Shown here in pieces: positions 28,750 to 37,457 of a stretch of 64,000 nt of DNA. A program made the position numbers and the translations under genes. The notes under the pieces were generated by a model. That model was not told the DNA's origin and searched no databases. It worked only from the letters and a program-made list of their open reading frames with translations. Origin of the DNA: an uncultured Ruminococcus sp. (GTDB taxonomy: Bacteria; Bacillota; Clostridia; Oscillospirales; Acutalibacteraceae); assembly GCA_902785425.1 (NCBI GenBank), contig CACZYP010000015.1, positions 62,001-126,000 on the forward strand, written 5' to 3'. How positions within the stretch are numbered: position 1 is the stretch's first letter; each line of letters opens with the position of its first letter.

Positions 28750-29454
28750 ATGGAAAAATTAATTGAATTTTGCAAAGAAAACAGCATAACACTCGATGAT
28801 AAGGCTCTTGAACGTTTTGAAAAGTATATGCAGCTCGTTATCGAGTGGAACGAAAAGATAAATCTCACCTCTATAACCGAGCGTGACGAATTTATCGTGA
28901 AGCATTTTTGCGACAGCTTATCACTGCTCGGAAAATTAGATATCAAGCAAGGCGCAAAGGTGATAGATATAGGCACAGGCGCAGGATTCCCTGCTATACC
29001 GCTTAAGATCGCACGTCCCGATCTGAACGTAACGATGCTTGACAGCCTTAATAAACGAATGGTTTTTATCAGAGAACAGGTTCTTCCTGCGCTCGGCCTT
29101 GAAGCTGAGGTCATACACGGCAGGGCGGAGGAGTTTTCAAAAGCAAAGCCGTACCGTGAAAGCTTTGATATTTGTGTAAGCCGTGCGGTGGCAAATCTTT
29201 CTGCGCTCAGCGAGTATTGTATTCCCTTTGTAAAGGTTGGCGGTATGTTCGCTGCAATGAAGGGATTTGACTGTGAAGAGGAGATCGATGCAGCCGAAAA
29301 AGCTATTACAACGCTTGGCGGAGAATTTGGTGACGCTATTCGATTCAAGCTTCCCGATGAAAGCGGACGCTGTATCATAGTAATAGATAAGGTAAGCGGA
29401 ACGCCTGCAAAGTATCCGAGAAGAGGCGTTAAGATCAATAAAGATCCGCTGTGA
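28750..29454 (+). CDS. rsmG: 16S rRNA (guanine527-N7)-methyltransferase RsmG (GidB)
   Basis: RsmG methylates G527 of 16S rRNA using SAM. The 234-residue protein has MEKLIEFC....L......F..Y, WNEKINLTSI, and the SAM motif VIDIGTGAGFPAIPLKI (about residues 74-90). The SRAVA and GGMFAAMKG blocks follow. I chose the second of two adjacent ATGs because GGAGG lies 7 bases upstream. It follows mnmG as in most Firmicutes and is closed by a duplicated terminator. Confidence 0.96.
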   Translation: MEKLIEFCKENSITLDDKALERFEKYMQLVIEWNEKINLTSITERDEFIVKHFCDSLSLLGKLDIKQGAKVIDIGTGAGFPAIPLKIARPDLNVTMLDSLNKRMVFIREQVLPALGLEAEVIHGRAEEFSKAKPYRESFDICVSRAVANLSALSEYCIPFVKVGGMFAAMKGFDCEEEIDAAEKAITTLGGEFGDAIRFKLPDESGRCIIVIDKVSGTPAKYPRRGVKINKDPL

Positions 29455-29464
29455 GGATCATACG

Positions 29465-29806
29465 AAAAAGCACTATTATCTTTGCAGATAATAGTGCTCT
29501 ACTTGTCGACAAAGTGTTTTAGCGTCGCCTTGGAGCGGCGTGGAAAGATTATTTATATCAATCAGTCAGGGACGCTTTCTGCCAAAGCATCCCTCTTTTC
29601 AAAACAGTCCACCGGACTGTTTTGAAAATTCACCCTTGCAAAGGGCTTGAAGCATGCCTCCGGCGGGCAAGGGCGCTGCCCTTGCAACCTGCCCGCTTTT
29701 TGAAAAAAGCGGGGCAAAAACTTTTGGCTGTTATATATTTGCTTTTTTTGGACAGACTAAAGCACTATTATCTTTGCAGATAATAGTGCTCAGTTTGTTT
29801 TTATTA
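29465..29806 (+). terminator. Duplicated terminator hairpin after rsmG
   Basis: A hairpin (GCACTATTATC-tttgca-GATAATAGTGC) occurs identically at 29467-29499 and 29759-29791, a 33-base exact direct repeat. Only the second copy has a following T-rich run (GTTTGTTTTTATT). The type A element copy 3 sits precisely between them. The second copy also faces the convergent DUF3592 gene. Confidence 0.75.
29502..29731 (+). repeat. Type A hairpin-array repeat, copy 3
   Basis: Hairpin 2 is changed on both arms (GGGACGCTTT / AAAGCATCCC, one mismatch). Hairpin 3 is TTCAAAACAGTCC-acc-GGACTGTTTTGAA. Hairpins 4 and 5 resemble copy 2. It is flanked by the 33-base duplication of the rsmG terminator. Confidence 0.85.
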
Positions 29807-29816
29807 TTGATTCAGG

Positions 29817-30710
29817 TCAAGTTTTCTTTTTAAACATAGCGGATGTAACAAATACCCATACAACGATAATAACCGCTAAAAATACCCAGGAAGTGATCTT
29901 GCTGCCGTTACTCATATATAATACCGTGTTTTCGGGATCTGCAGGATCTACATATATCTGTATTTGCTCTTCCTTACTGTATTTACTTGTATCATTCTTA
30001 TGCGACGTGTAAACTTTATCATTATACGTATATTCATAATCAATATCGTAGTGAGTAGTTGTTGTTTCGTCTCCGTCTTCATCATATGAGGTTCTTGTGT
30101 AGCTTGAAACATTTGTTATCGTGGCTTCGATAAGATCGTAATTTTTCTCTGCGTTGCGGTAATCTACCATGTTGGATATAATTGAAGCGGCCGATCCCAA
30201 AAGTACTACAGTCATAATCAGAAACACGAATAGATTAAAACAGCCGTTTGATTTTTTTTCGGGAGCAGTAACAGGCGCAGCTGCCTGCGCAAAAGTCTGT
30301 CCCGATACGGAGGGGGCGTCATTGTTAGGGTTTACCTGATAGTTCTGCTGATATGGCTGATTCATCTGACTATACTGTTCGTTAGGATACTGCGTGTAAT
30401 TGTATCCGTCCTGAAATGTTGCCATGGCAGCGTTGGCGGCTTGCTGTTCAAGCGCCATATAGTTTGATTTCATTATCTTGTATACTCTGACGGCGTATTC
30501 GATCTCAAGCGCTATACCGAGCAGTATCGAACCTATAATAAGTACGGGTTTGAACCAACCCTTAAGGTCAAACTTAAATAAATTGGCGCACTTTGGCACG
30601 AATATACTTAATGCCACGGCAAAGATGATAGTAATGATTATTCGTGATATAAAGCCCCAGATTATCTTACCGAGGATATTAGGGCTTTTATTGCTGTTGT
30701 TTTGTGACAT
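29817..30710 (-). CDS. DUF3592-type membrane protein
   Basis: The 297-residue protein has two N-terminal helices (about 15-37, 52-70), a Gln/Asn/Tyr-rich cytoplasmic linker (90-145), a third helix (157-180), and a soluble beta domain. The beta domain has the DUF3592 signature ATITNVSSY....DIDYEYTYNDKVY.S and the end IYVDPADPENTVL, followed by a last helix. Function is unknown for the family. GGAGAAATT precedes the ATG. It is monocistronic and convergent with rsmG. Confidence 0.75.
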   Translation of the reverse strand: MSQNNSNKSPNILGKIIWGFISRIIITIIFAVALSIFVPKCANLFKFDLKGWFKPVLIIGSILLGIALEIEYAVRVYKIMKSNYMALEQQAANAAMATFQDGYNYTQYPNEQYSQMNQPYQQNYQVNPNNDAPSVSGQTFAQAAAPVTAPEKKSNGCFNLFVFLIMTVVLLGSAASIISNMVDYRNAEKNYDLIEATITNVSSYTRTSYDEDGDETTTTHYDIDYEYTYNDKVYTSHKNDTSKYSKEEQIQIYVDPADPENTVLYMSNGSKITSWVFLAVIIVVWVFVTSAMFKKKT

Positions 30711-30874
30711 AATTTCTCCTTTTCTGTGTCAATTGGATGTTAATGTTATATTGATTACAGTATAAATAAAAAACCGAAAAATGTCAATCAAAATATTTTT
30801 TGTAAGCAACATGAATCGACATGCTTTTTATCGGATAAGGTGTATAATATAATCACTGAAACGAGGGTGAGCGT

Positions 30875-31627
30875 ATGGCGAAAACAGTAAAAGCGGAAAG
30901 TAGGATCACCATGATCCCCGTGTGCAGGATATTTTGCAATTCTTCCTCCATGAGGGGCTACTCACGCAAAGAGCTTCGCTCACTTTCGCAAAGTATCGAA
31001 AAAAACGGTATACTGCAGCCGATAACGGTTCGTGATATCACGCCGTATCGTTTTGAGCTTGTTTCGGGCGAGAGAAGACTTCGTGCGGCTGTTATGGCAG
31101 GGAAAAGCTCCGTTCCGTGTATTATACTGCACTGCACCGAGCGGCAGTCGGTAGTGTACAGGCTTGTAGAGAATATACAGCGTGAGCCGCAGGGGATATT
31201 TGAAAAAGCGGAGTCGGTAGGACGACTGACCGAAGAGTTCGGTCTATCGTGTGAACAGATAGCCGTACTGCTCGGAGTTTCGCAGCGCCGTGTAAATGCG
31301 CTGCTTGGTTTGCTGTCGTTTTCACCGGAAGAACGTGATAAGATAATATCAGCAAGGCTCGATACAGATAAGATTGGGGATATCCTGTCGGAAAACGACG
31401 CCGCCGAACGTTCAAAGCTGCTCGACCGTGCGGTGCGAAACGAAAAAACAGCAGAAGAGTTCAGACGCACGCCGATGATCGGCGGCATGATAGTCAAAGA
31501 CCTGCGTATATTTTTCAATACGATAGAACGCACCGTTACTGCTATGAGAAGATCGGGGATAGACGCCCGGCTTGAAAAGCAGGAAAGCGATTCAAAAACG
31601 GAATACCGTATCAGGATCATTCATTAA
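30875..31627 (+). CDS. noc: ParB-family nucleoid protein, Noc-like
   Basis: The 250-residue protein has the ParB/Sulfiredoxin-like CTPase domain (ELRSLSQSIEKNGILQPITV, then SGERRLRAAVMAG, residues 32-85). A helix-turn-helix follows (EQIAVLLGVSQRRVNALLGLLSF), and the C-terminus is charged. Its place just upstream of soj-parB matches Noc, the nucleoid-occlusion paralogue of ParB that blocks division over DNA. I see no amphipathic membrane-binding helix at the very N-terminus as clear as in Bacillus Noc, so it might be a second ParB. Start is the ATG behind GAGGGTGA. Confidence 0.8.
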   Translation: MAKTVKAESRITMIPVCRIFCNSSSMRGYSRKELRSLSQSIEKNGILQPITVRDITPYRFELVSGERRLRAAVMAGKSSVPCIILHCTERQSVVYRLVENIQREPQGIFEKAESVGRLTEEFGLSCEQIAVLLGVSQRRVNALLGLLSFSPEERDKIISARLDTDKIGDILSENDAAERSKLLDRAVRNEKTAEEFRRTPMIGGMIVKDLRIFFNTIERTVTAMRRSGIDARLEKQESDSKTEYRIRIIH

Positions 31628-31681
31628 CACAGCGTACTTCTTATATCCATATACACATTTCTTCATACCCTTGTCAAATGG

Positions 31682-31775
31682 CCGAACGGATAAAAACGTT
31701 CGGTCGTTTGCTTTGTTCAATTGATAATTGACAATGGACAATTGTCAATTTCGGAGTCGCTTCGCTCCTGTTTTT
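31682..31775 (+). repeat. Hairpin plus heptad repeat arm after noc
   Basis: CCGAACG-gataaaaa-CGTTCGG is a probable weak terminator of noc. A heptad arm (AATTGATAATTGACAATGG...) follows, capped by the GGAGTCGCTTCGCTCC hairpin and a T run. The remaining 31776-32020 has no gene and no clear signal, apart from a GAGCGAGCGAAGCGAGC stretch near 31999. Confidence 0.65.
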
Positions 31776-32020
31776 TATATGTATTACGATCTGTTACGAG
31801 TGAAAAAGATGACCTCGTAAAGCCCGAAAGCTTCGTCACTCCTGTGTTTTAGCCTTTCTGATACGATGTTATGATATTTTTATATAAAACTAAAAAAGTA
31901 AGAGTTGTATACAACAATGATAAATAATAAAAGTTTGAAAAAACCTCGTAACAATGTAACACAGGACACTATTATCTAAACACTATTCTCTATTCACTGA
32001 GCGAGCGAAGCGAGCACTCT

Positions 32021-32036
32021 TGTTTCACGTGAAACA
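32021..32036. promoter_or_regulatory. parS centromere site upstream of soj
   Basis: An exact TGTTTCACGTGAAACA lies 92 bases before the soj start. ParB and Soj, encoded directly downstream, would act here. Confidence 0.93.
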
Positions 32037-32080
32037 TTTTTGATTTTTTGTAAAAAGGTCTTTTCTTTGTCACCTTAAAA

Positions 32081-32089
32081 TGATATAAT
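32081..32089 (+). promoter_or_regulatory. Extended -10 promoter of soj
   Basis: TGATATAAT carries both the TGn extension and a perfect TATAAT, 40 bases before the soj ATG. No good -35 is present, as allowed for extended -10 promoters. The parS site lies 45 bases upstream. Confidence 0.5.
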
Positions 32090-32128
32090 AAAATGTATAG
32101 AAACGAAAAGAAAGGACTAAAGGCTGAA

Positions 32129-32893
32129 ATGAGTAAAATAATTGCGATAGCCAACCAGAAGGGCGGCGTCGGTAAAACTACAACTTCGGTCAACTTAGCG
32201 GCAGGTCTCGGTGTGCTCGGCAAGAAAACATTGCTCGTAGATATCGACCCGCAGGGCAACGCAACAAGCGGCGTCGGCGTGGACAAAAGAGCAACAAAGC
32301 ACAGCACCTATGATATCTTCGTTGAAGGCCTGAGCGGTGAGGACGCTGTAGTAAGAACAGAGTACGAAAATCTCGACCTGCTCCCGTCAAGCCTTGATCT
32401 TGCGGCTGCCGAGCTTGAAATAGCCGATAAAAAGCATCGTGAGTCGATACTGAAAACGGCAGTTATACCGCTTCGTGATAAGTACGACTATATCATTATA
32501 GACTGTCCGCCTTCGCTCGGTCTTATAACGGTCAATGCGCTTTGCTTGTGCGATACGATACTTATTCCGATTCAGTGCGAATACTATGCGCTTGAGGGAT
32601 TGTCACAGCTTATGAATACAGTCCGCAGAGTAAAAAGGCAGTATAACGAGCATATCGAGATCGAAAGCGTTCTGCTTACAATGTACGACGGAAGGCTTAA
32701 TCTTACTCAGCAGGTAGTTGAAGAGGTAAAGAGATTCTTCCCCCGAAAGGTGTTTAACACCGTTATACCGAGGTCTGTACGTTTAAGCGAAGCTCCGAGC
32801 TTCGGCGCACCGATAATGTACTACGACCGCTCCGGCAAAGGCAGCACAGCGTACATGGAACTTGCTAAGGAACTGCTTAATAAAAACAAATAA
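32129..32893 (+). CDS. soj: Chromosome-partitioning ATPase Soj/ParA
   Basis: ParA-type ATPase that with ParB segregates origins and tunes DnaA. The 254-residue protein has the deviant Walker A KGGVGKTTTSVNLA (residues 10-23), A-prime/B region DIDPQGNATSGVG, IDCPPSLGLITVNAL, and a C-terminal TVIPRSVRLSEAPSFG. I start at MSKIIAIANQ, which matches the family; an in-frame ATG 36 bases earlier only adds unrelated residues. It lies in the conserved noc-soj-parB order. Confidence 0.96.
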   Translation: MSKIIAIANQKGGVGKTTTSVNLAAGLGVLGKKTLLVDIDPQGNATSGVGVDKRATKHSTYDIFVEGLSGEDAVVRTEYENLDLLPSSLDLAAAELEIADKKHRESILKTAVIPLRDKYDYIIIDCPPSLGLITVNALCLCDTILIPIQCEYYALEGLSQLMNTVRRVKRQYNEHIEIESVLLTMYDGRLNLTQQVVEEVKRFFPRKVFNTVIPRSVRLSEAPSFGAPIMYYDRSGKGSTAYMELAKELLNKNK

Positions 32894-32894
32894 C

Positions 32895-32910
32895 TAAGGA
32901 ACCACTGAAT
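32895..32910. mobile_element. End fragment of the MITE-like element
   Basis: TAAGGAACCACTGAAT matches the terminus of the elements at 657 and 5287, abutting a heptad repeat. The rest is missing. Confidence 0.45.
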
Positions 32911-33048
32911 AATGGATAATTGACAATTGACAATGGACTTAAGGAAATCAGCTTCGCTGATTTGTTTTATAGATTATAAAAAAAACAAGCTGCGCAGCAG
33001 CTTCCGAAATTGTCAACTATCAATTATTAATTGTCAATTGATAAACAA
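32907..33048. repeat. Heptad repeat element, two arms
   Basis: The left arm AATTGACAATTGACAATGGA is capped by AAATCAGCTTCGCTGATTT. The right arm begins AAGCTGCGCAGCAGCTT and continues with complementary heptads (AATTGTCAACTATCAATT). The two caps differ in sequence but each is self-complementary. It fills the soj-parB gap. Confidence 0.75.
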
Positions 33049-33063
33049 GAGGTGAATTAAAGA

Positions 33064-33930
33064 ATGGCAATGAAAAGAGGCGGTCTCGGGAAAGGTCTCA
33101 GCGAGATCTTTCAGGAGAACGAGAGCGAAGACCGCAACAGTACGGTAACATTAAAAATTTCCGAGATAGAGCCGAATAAAAAGCAGCCTCGCCATGAGTT
33201 TGATCCCGAAACTCTCAGAGAGCTTTCGGAGTCTATAGATCAGCACGGCGTTATCCAGCCGCTCGTAGTGCGTCCTTTGCTTGACGGCGGTTACGAGATA
33301 GTGGCAGGCGAGAGACGTTTTCGGGCTGCAAGAATGGCGGGCCTTACTGAAGTTCCCGTAATTATCAGAGATCTTTCCGATTCACAGTCTATGGAGCTTG
33401 CTCTTATAGAAAATTTGCAGCGAGAAGATCTTTCTGATCTTGAGCTTGCTATGGGCTACGAATCGCTTATCGAAGAGTACGGCATGACGCAGGAAAAGGT
33501 AGCCGAAACGGTAAATAAATCACGCTCCGCAGTTGCAAATACACTGCGACTTATGAAGCTGCCCGACGCCGTAAAGACTATGCTCACAAACGGCGATATC
33601 ACTTCCGGTCACGCAAGAGCGCTGCTCGGACTCAACAATCCCGAGCTTATCGAAAAGACAGCTGATGAGATCATCGAAAACGGTCTTAGCGTTCGTGAAA
33701 CGGAAAAGCGTGTGCAGTTTATAAATCGTCTTGAAGAGGAAGAAGAACAGCCCGCAAAAGAAAAGATCGACCGCAGACCTCAGTATTACCGTGAAGTGGA
33801 GCTGTCGCTTTCCGAAAGCTTCGGAAGAAAAGTTTCCGTAAATCAGAAAAATAAAAAGAGCGGCACGCTCGTTCTTGAATTCTACGGCGAAGACGATCTT
33901 CGTGAGCTTATGAAAAAATTCAGAGAATAA
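33064..33930 (+). CDS. parB: Chromosome-partitioning protein ParB/Spo0J
   Basis: ParB binds parS, spreads as a CTP-dependent clamp and recruits condensin. The 288-residue protein has the N-terminal start MKRGGLGKGLSEIF, the CTPase domain (LRELSESIDQHGVIQPLVV, GERRFRAARMAGL), a helix-turn-helix (TQEKVAETVNKSRSAVANTLRL) and a C-terminal dimerisation domain. The ATG at 33064 has GAGGTG 8 bases upstream. Two parS sites are in this window. Confidence 0.96.
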   Translation: MAMKRGGLGKGLSEIFQENESEDRNSTVTLKISEIEPNKKQPRHEFDPETLRELSESIDQHGVIQPLVVRPLLDGGYEIVAGERRFRAARMAGLTEVPVIIRDLSDSQSMELALIENLQREDLSDLELAMGYESLIEEYGMTQEKVAETVNKSRSAVANTLRLMKLPDAVKTMLTNGDITSGHARALLGLNNPELIEKTADEIIENGLSVRETEKRVQFINRLEEEEEQPAKEKIDRRPQYYREVELSLSESFGRKVSVNQKNKKSGTLVLEFYGEDDLRELMKKFRE

Positions 33931-33952
33931 TCAAAGGATCGTGGAGTGATTA

Positions 33953-34017
33953 AAAAAGCAAGCTGCGCAGCAGCTTCCGAAATTGTCCATTATCCATTTT
34001 CAATTTTCAATTGATAA
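33953..34017. repeat. Heptad repeat element, right arm only
   Basis: The cap AAGCTGCGCAGCAGCTT is followed by TCCATTTTCAATTTTCAATT heptads, just before the serS ribosome site. Confidence 0.6.
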
Positions 34018-34032
34018 AAAGGAGATATAACA

Positions 34033-35310
34033 ATGATAGACATTAAGTTTTTGAGAGAGAATCCCGATATCGTTAAGGAGAACATCAAGAAGAAATTCCA
34101 GGACAGCAAGCTTCCGCTCGTTGACGAGGTCATCGAGCTTGATGAGCAGCGCCGTTCCAACCAGGCTAAGGCAGACGCTTTGAGAGCAGAGAGAAATAAA
34201 TACTCGAAGCAGATAGGCGCTTTGATGGGTCAGGGCAAGAAGGACGAAGCAGAAGAGATGAAGAAGCTCGTTACCGAAAAATCCGATGAGCTTGCACGCC
34301 TTGAAGAGCTTGAAGCAGAGCTTAACGAAAAGGTAACTAAGATCATGATGACTATCCCGAACATCATTGATCCGAGCGTTCCGATAGGCAAGGACGACAG
34401 CGAGAACGTTGAGGTTCAGAAGTACGGCGAGCCGTTCGTTCCCGATTTTGAGATCCCTTACCACACAGATATAATGGAAAAGCTCAACGGTATCGACCTT
34501 GACAGCGCACGTAAGGTAGCAGGCAACGGTTTCTATTACCTCATGGGCGATATCGCAAGACTTCACTCGGCTGTTATCTCTTACGCCCGTGATTTCATGA
34601 TCGACAGAGGCTTTACATACTGTGTTCCCCCTTTCATGATCAGAAGCAACGTTGTAACCGGCGTTATGAGCTTTGCAGAGATGGACGCAATGATGTACAA
34701 GATCGAGGGCGAAGATCTTTATCTTATCGGTACTTCGGAGCATTCGATGATCGGAAAGTTCATTGATACCGTTATCCCTGCCGAGGAGCTTCCGAAAACT
34801 CTCACAAGCTATTCGCCTTGCTTCCGTAAAGAAAAGGGCGCTCACGGCATCGAGGAGAGAGGCGTTTACAGAATACATCAGTTCGAGAAGCAGGAGATGA
34901 TCGTAGTCTGCAAGCCCGAAGACAGCATGATGTGGTACGACAAGCTCTGGCAGAACACTGTAGACCTCTTCCGTTCGCTCGATATCCCCGTAAGAACACT
35001 TGAGTGCTGCTCCGGTGACCTTGCAGACCTTAAAGTTAAGAGCGTAGACGTTGAGGCATGGTCGCCGAGACAGAAGAAGTATTTTGAAGTAGGTTCCTGC
35101 TCGACACTCGGTGACGCTCAGGCAAGACGTTTGAAGATTAGAGTAAGCGAAGGCAAGCAGAAATATTTCGCTCATACACTCAACAACACGGTAGTTGCAC
35201 CGCCGAGAATGCTCATCGCATTCCTTGAGAACAACCTCAACGAGGACGGCTCCGTTCGTATCCCCGAGGTTCTCAGACCTTACATGGGCGGCAAGGAAGT
35301 AATTAAATAA
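34033..35310 (+). CDS. serS: Seryl-tRNA synthetase
   Basis: SerRS charges tRNA-Ser (and tRNA-Sec). The 425-residue protein has the N-terminal antiparallel coiled-coil tRNA-binding arm (about 27-105), class II motif 2 CFRKEKGAHGIEERGVYRIHQ (read as PCFRKE and ERGVYRIHQFEKQE) and motif 3 NTVVAPPRMLIAFLENN. The motif 2 loop has the KGAHGIEERG form rather than the commoner AGSAGRDTRG, as in a subgroup of Clostridia. The ribosome site AAGGAGATAT is ideal. The T-box leader common on such genes is absent. Confidence 0.96.
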   Translation: MIDIKFLRENPDIVKENIKKKFQDSKLPLVDEVIELDEQRRSNQAKADALRAERNKYSKQIGALMGQGKKDEAEEMKKLVTEKSDELARLEELEAELNEKVTKIMMTIPNIIDPSVPIGKDDSENVEVQKYGEPFVPDFEIPYHTDIMEKLNGIDLDSARKVAGNGFYYLMGDIARLHSAVISYARDFMIDRGFTYCVPPFMIRSNVVTGVMSFAEMDAMMYKIEGEDLYLIGTSEHSMIGKFIDTVIPAEELPKTLTSYSPCFRKEKGAHGIEERGVYRIHQFEKQEMIVVCKPEDSMMWYDKLWQNTVDLFRSLDIPVRTLECCSGDLADLKVKSVDVEAWSPRQKKYFEVGSCSTLGDAQARRLKIRVSEGKQKYFAHTLNNTVVAPPRMLIAFLENNLNEDGSVRIPEVLRPYMGGKEVIK

Positions 35311-35323
35311 ATCGAAAAATTCA

Positions 35324-35356
35324 AAAGTGAGCTTGTGTAATGCAGGCTCACTTTGT
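35324..35356 (+). terminator. Terminator after serS
   Basis: A 9-bp stem AAAGTGAGC / GCTCACTTT with a 13-base loop is followed by GTTAT. The T run is short, so it may only attenuate transcription into the acetyltransferase gene. Confidence 0.55.
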
Positions 35357-35380
35357 TATAGGAACAAAGGAGTGAAAAAA

Positions 35381-35830
35381 ATGGATCAGTATAATTACAT
35401 CACGCTGCGTGAGCGCCCGGAAATAACAGACGCTGCTGCGCAGTGGTTTCATGAAAAATGGGGCGTTGATAAAGGAGCGTATCTTGAATGTATGCAGGCT
35501 TATCTCGGCGGCAGTACCGAAAACGGCTGGTATATCTGCCTTGACGGAGATAAGATCATAGCAGGTTTGGGTATTATCGAAAACGATTTTCATGAGCGAA
35601 AGGATCTTTCGCCTAACGTTTGCGCAGTGTACACCGAAAGCGAGTACCGAAAAAAGGGAATAGCAGGAAAGCTTCTGAATATGGCGGTAGAGGATATGAG
35701 ATCAAAGGGCATAACACCGCTGTATCTTGTAACCGACCATACGGGATTTTATGAGCGTTACGGCTGGGAATTTCTCTGCATGGTGCAAGGCTCTGACCCC
35801 GAACCGACAAGAATGTATGTTCACTACTGA
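35381..35830 (+). CDS. GNAT family N-acetyltransferase
   Basis: The 149-residue protein has the GNAT fold: acetyl-CoA motif A VCAVYTESEYRKKGIAGKLLN (the RKKGIAGKL pyrophosphate loop, about residues 84-97) and motif B LYLVTDHTGFYERYGWEF near 110-127. The substrate is not readable; such proteins can act on small molecules, antibiotics or proteins. The ATG follows AAAGGAGTG. The next gene, another GNAT, starts 14 bases later, so the two form an operon. Confidence 0.85.
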   Translation: MDQYNYITLRERPEITDAAAQWFHEKWGVDKGAYLECMQAYLGGSTENGWYICLDGDKIIAGLGIIENDFHERKDLSPNVCAVYTESEYRKKGIAGKLLNMAVEDMRSKGITPLYLVTDHTGFYERYGWEFLCMVQGSDPEPTRMYVHY

Positions 35831-35843
35831 AAGGAGACAGATC

Positions 35844-36356
35844 ATGTTTTTATTGGAAACCGAAAGATTGACGATCACGGAATTTACCCCCGATATGGCG
35901 CAGGCAGTTCACGAAAACTCGCTTGACGAGGATACATGCCGCTTTGTTCCCGATGAAGTGTTTGAAACAGTAGAGGACGCTGCTGAGACGATAGAGTTCC
36001 TTATGTCGCAGTATGGCAGCAGCGAAGGTCCTCTCGTTTATCCGGTACTGTTGAAGAACGGCACAAATATAGGATATGTTCAGGCTGTTCCTCTTGATGA
36101 CGGCAAATGGGAGATAGGATATCACGTAGCAAAGCAATATACAAAGCATGGATATGCCACGGAAGCAGTCAAAGAGTTTTTGCCTGTTGTTATGAAAGCG
36201 ATAGATATCAATAAAATTGAGGGCGTATGTGTCTCCGAGAATACAGCGTCCAGAAAAGTAATGGAAAAGTGCGGCTTTGCGCTTAAATATGAGGGTATGG
36301 GGGATTACCAGGGCGCTCAGAAGGAAATATGCCGTTATTTGTTTGAGTTAGCTTAA
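35844..36356 (+). CDS. GNAT acetyltransferase, RimJ/RimL-like
   Basis: The 170-residue protein starts LETERLTITEFTPDMAQAVH, a typical RimJ/RimL subgroup opening (ETERL.(I/L)R.). It carries the acetyl-CoA loop YHVAKQYTKHGYATEAVKEF and the late SENTASRKVMEKCGF..(K/R)YEG signature. It probably acetylates an N-terminus or a small molecule. AAAGGAGAC precedes the ATG. It is co-transcribed with the preceding, unrelated GNAT. Confidence 0.85.
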   Translation: MFLLETERLTITEFTPDMAQAVHENSLDEDTCRFVPDEVFETVEDAAETIEFLMSQYGSSEGPLVYPVLLKNGTNIGYVQAVPLDDGKWEIGYHVAKQYTKHGYATEAVKEFLPVVMKAIDINKIEGVCVSENTASRKVMEKCGFALKYEGMGDYQGAQKEICRYLFELA

Positions 36357-36377
36357 AACTGAATAATAGAGTGTAAC

Positions 36378-36580
36378 ACATTGTAAAAAGTTTTTTGCGC
36401 AGCTTTTTTCAAAAAAGCTGCCGGGGGGGTGTGGGGCGAGTAGCCCCACAGTAAGCTGCAAACAAAGAATAGTTGTGATAGAGCAATAAAAAAAGCGTGC
36501 GAAGCACAAAAAACGTAAGCCCCCATACGAATAAAGCAGGCACGAGGCGAAGCCAATGTGCCGGACGGAAGCGCTTACTG
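36378..36580 (-). repeat. Type B structured repeat, copy 2 (minus orientation)
   Basis: On the minus strand: GGCAC-attggcttcgcctc-GTGCC, a GTGC-ttc-GCAC hairpin, TGTGGGGC-tact-cGCCCCACA, and CAGCTTTTTT-ga-AAAAAAGCTG followed by CGCAAAAAACTTT. Stems differ from copy 1 on both sides. Confidence 0.75.
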
Positions 36581-36596
36581 CGTTTGCTCGGTGAAT

Positions 36597-36716
36597 AGAG
36601 AATAGAGAATAGTGAATAGTGGATAATTTCGGAAAAGCTTTTTATTTATAAAAACAAGCACGAAGTGCTTCCGAAATTGTCCATTATCCATTGTCAATTG
36701 TCAATTAAAAAGGCGA
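36597..36716. repeat. Heptad repeat element between the type B repeat and sleB
   Basis: The left arm uses GAATAGAGAATAGTGAATAG units. The right arm has the cap AAGCACGAAGTGCTT and TCCATTGTCAATTGTCAATT heptads. It lies just after the sleB stop. Confidence 0.65.
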
Positions 36717-36728
36717 GCGAAGAGATTT

Positions 36729-37385
36729 TTACATACAGAACACATGCTTGCCGATCGTGAGCATTATCGGACGTGAGCGAATCCATTTGCTCGTTGCAGT
36801 GACTGGATTGTAGTAGTAGATGCAACCGTTCGAGGGATCCCATCCATTTAAAGCGTCAATAGCTGCACGCTTGCTTGTTTCTGAAACAGGCTGATTTATC
36901 TGACCGTCGTCAATGCAGGAAAATGCACCTCTCTGATAGATAACTCCGCCTATTGTGTTCGGGAAAGACGGGTGCTCTACTCTGTTGAGTATCACGGCGC
37001 CTACAGCAACCTGACCTTCGTATGGTTCGCCTCTTGCTTCGGCGGAGATGGTTCGTGCAAGAAGATCGACTTCGCTTTGCGTGTAGCCGTAGTTGTTGGA
37101 ACTCCCGGATAATCCGAGGTATAAAAGCGTTTTGGAGCCGGCAATGCCGTCGGGCGTAAGCCCTACGCTTCGCTGAAAAGCGGTCACGGCGTCTCTTGTT
37201 TGTGTACCGTAAATTCCGTCTATGCTGCCGCTGTAAAAGCCGAGCGACGAAAGCTTTTGCTGTATCTGCGTGACCTCACTCCCCGTTGAGCCGTATTTGG
37301 AAAGTGCCGATACATGAATACCGAGAACAGCCGCCGCCACCGACAGCACAAGAAGCAGCGACAGCAATGCAAGTAGTTTTTTCAT
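36729..37385 (-). CDS. sleB: Spore cortex-lytic enzyme SleB-like
   Basis: SleB is a lytic transglycosylase that degrades spore cortex peptidoglycan during germination. The 218-residue protein has a signal peptide (1-27), a peptidoglycan-binding domain (VTQIQQKLSSLGFYSGSIDG, then TRDAVTAFQRSVGL, about 37-92) and the SleB/CwlJ hydrolase domain. The hydrolase starts DLLARTISAEARGEPYEGQV, with the catalytic glutamate in SAEARGE, and ends KWIRSRP..LTIGKHVF. Its presence implies a spore-forming lineage. No ypeB partner follows, and relatives also act in vegetative walls. Confidence 0.88.
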   Translation of the reverse strand: MKKLLALLSLLLVLSVAAAVLGIHVSALSKYGSTGSEVTQIQQKLSSLGFYSGSIDGIYGTQTRDAVTAFQRSVGLTPDGIAGSKTLLYLGLSGSSNNYGYTQSEVDLLARTISAEARGEPYEGQVAVGAVILNRVEHPSFPNTIGGVIYQRGAFSCIDDGQINQPVSETSKRAAIDALNGWDPSNGCIYYYNPVTATSKWIRSRPIMLTIGKHVFCM

Positions 37386-37457
37386 CAGTCATATTCTCCC
37401 AACTTGGTTTTTAATAGAAGTATTACCAAAAGTTGAGGGGTTTATTCATTTGATCAT

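Noticed and set aside
34000..34032. T-box or other aminoacyl-tRNA leader before serS
   Set aside because: The 102-base gap after parB contains a heptad arm and a plain ribosome site; no specifier loop or T-box sequence is visible.
34000..35175. 391-codon minus-strand frame opposite serS
   Set aside because: Antisense to a strongly conserved synthetase; no start signal or family motif.
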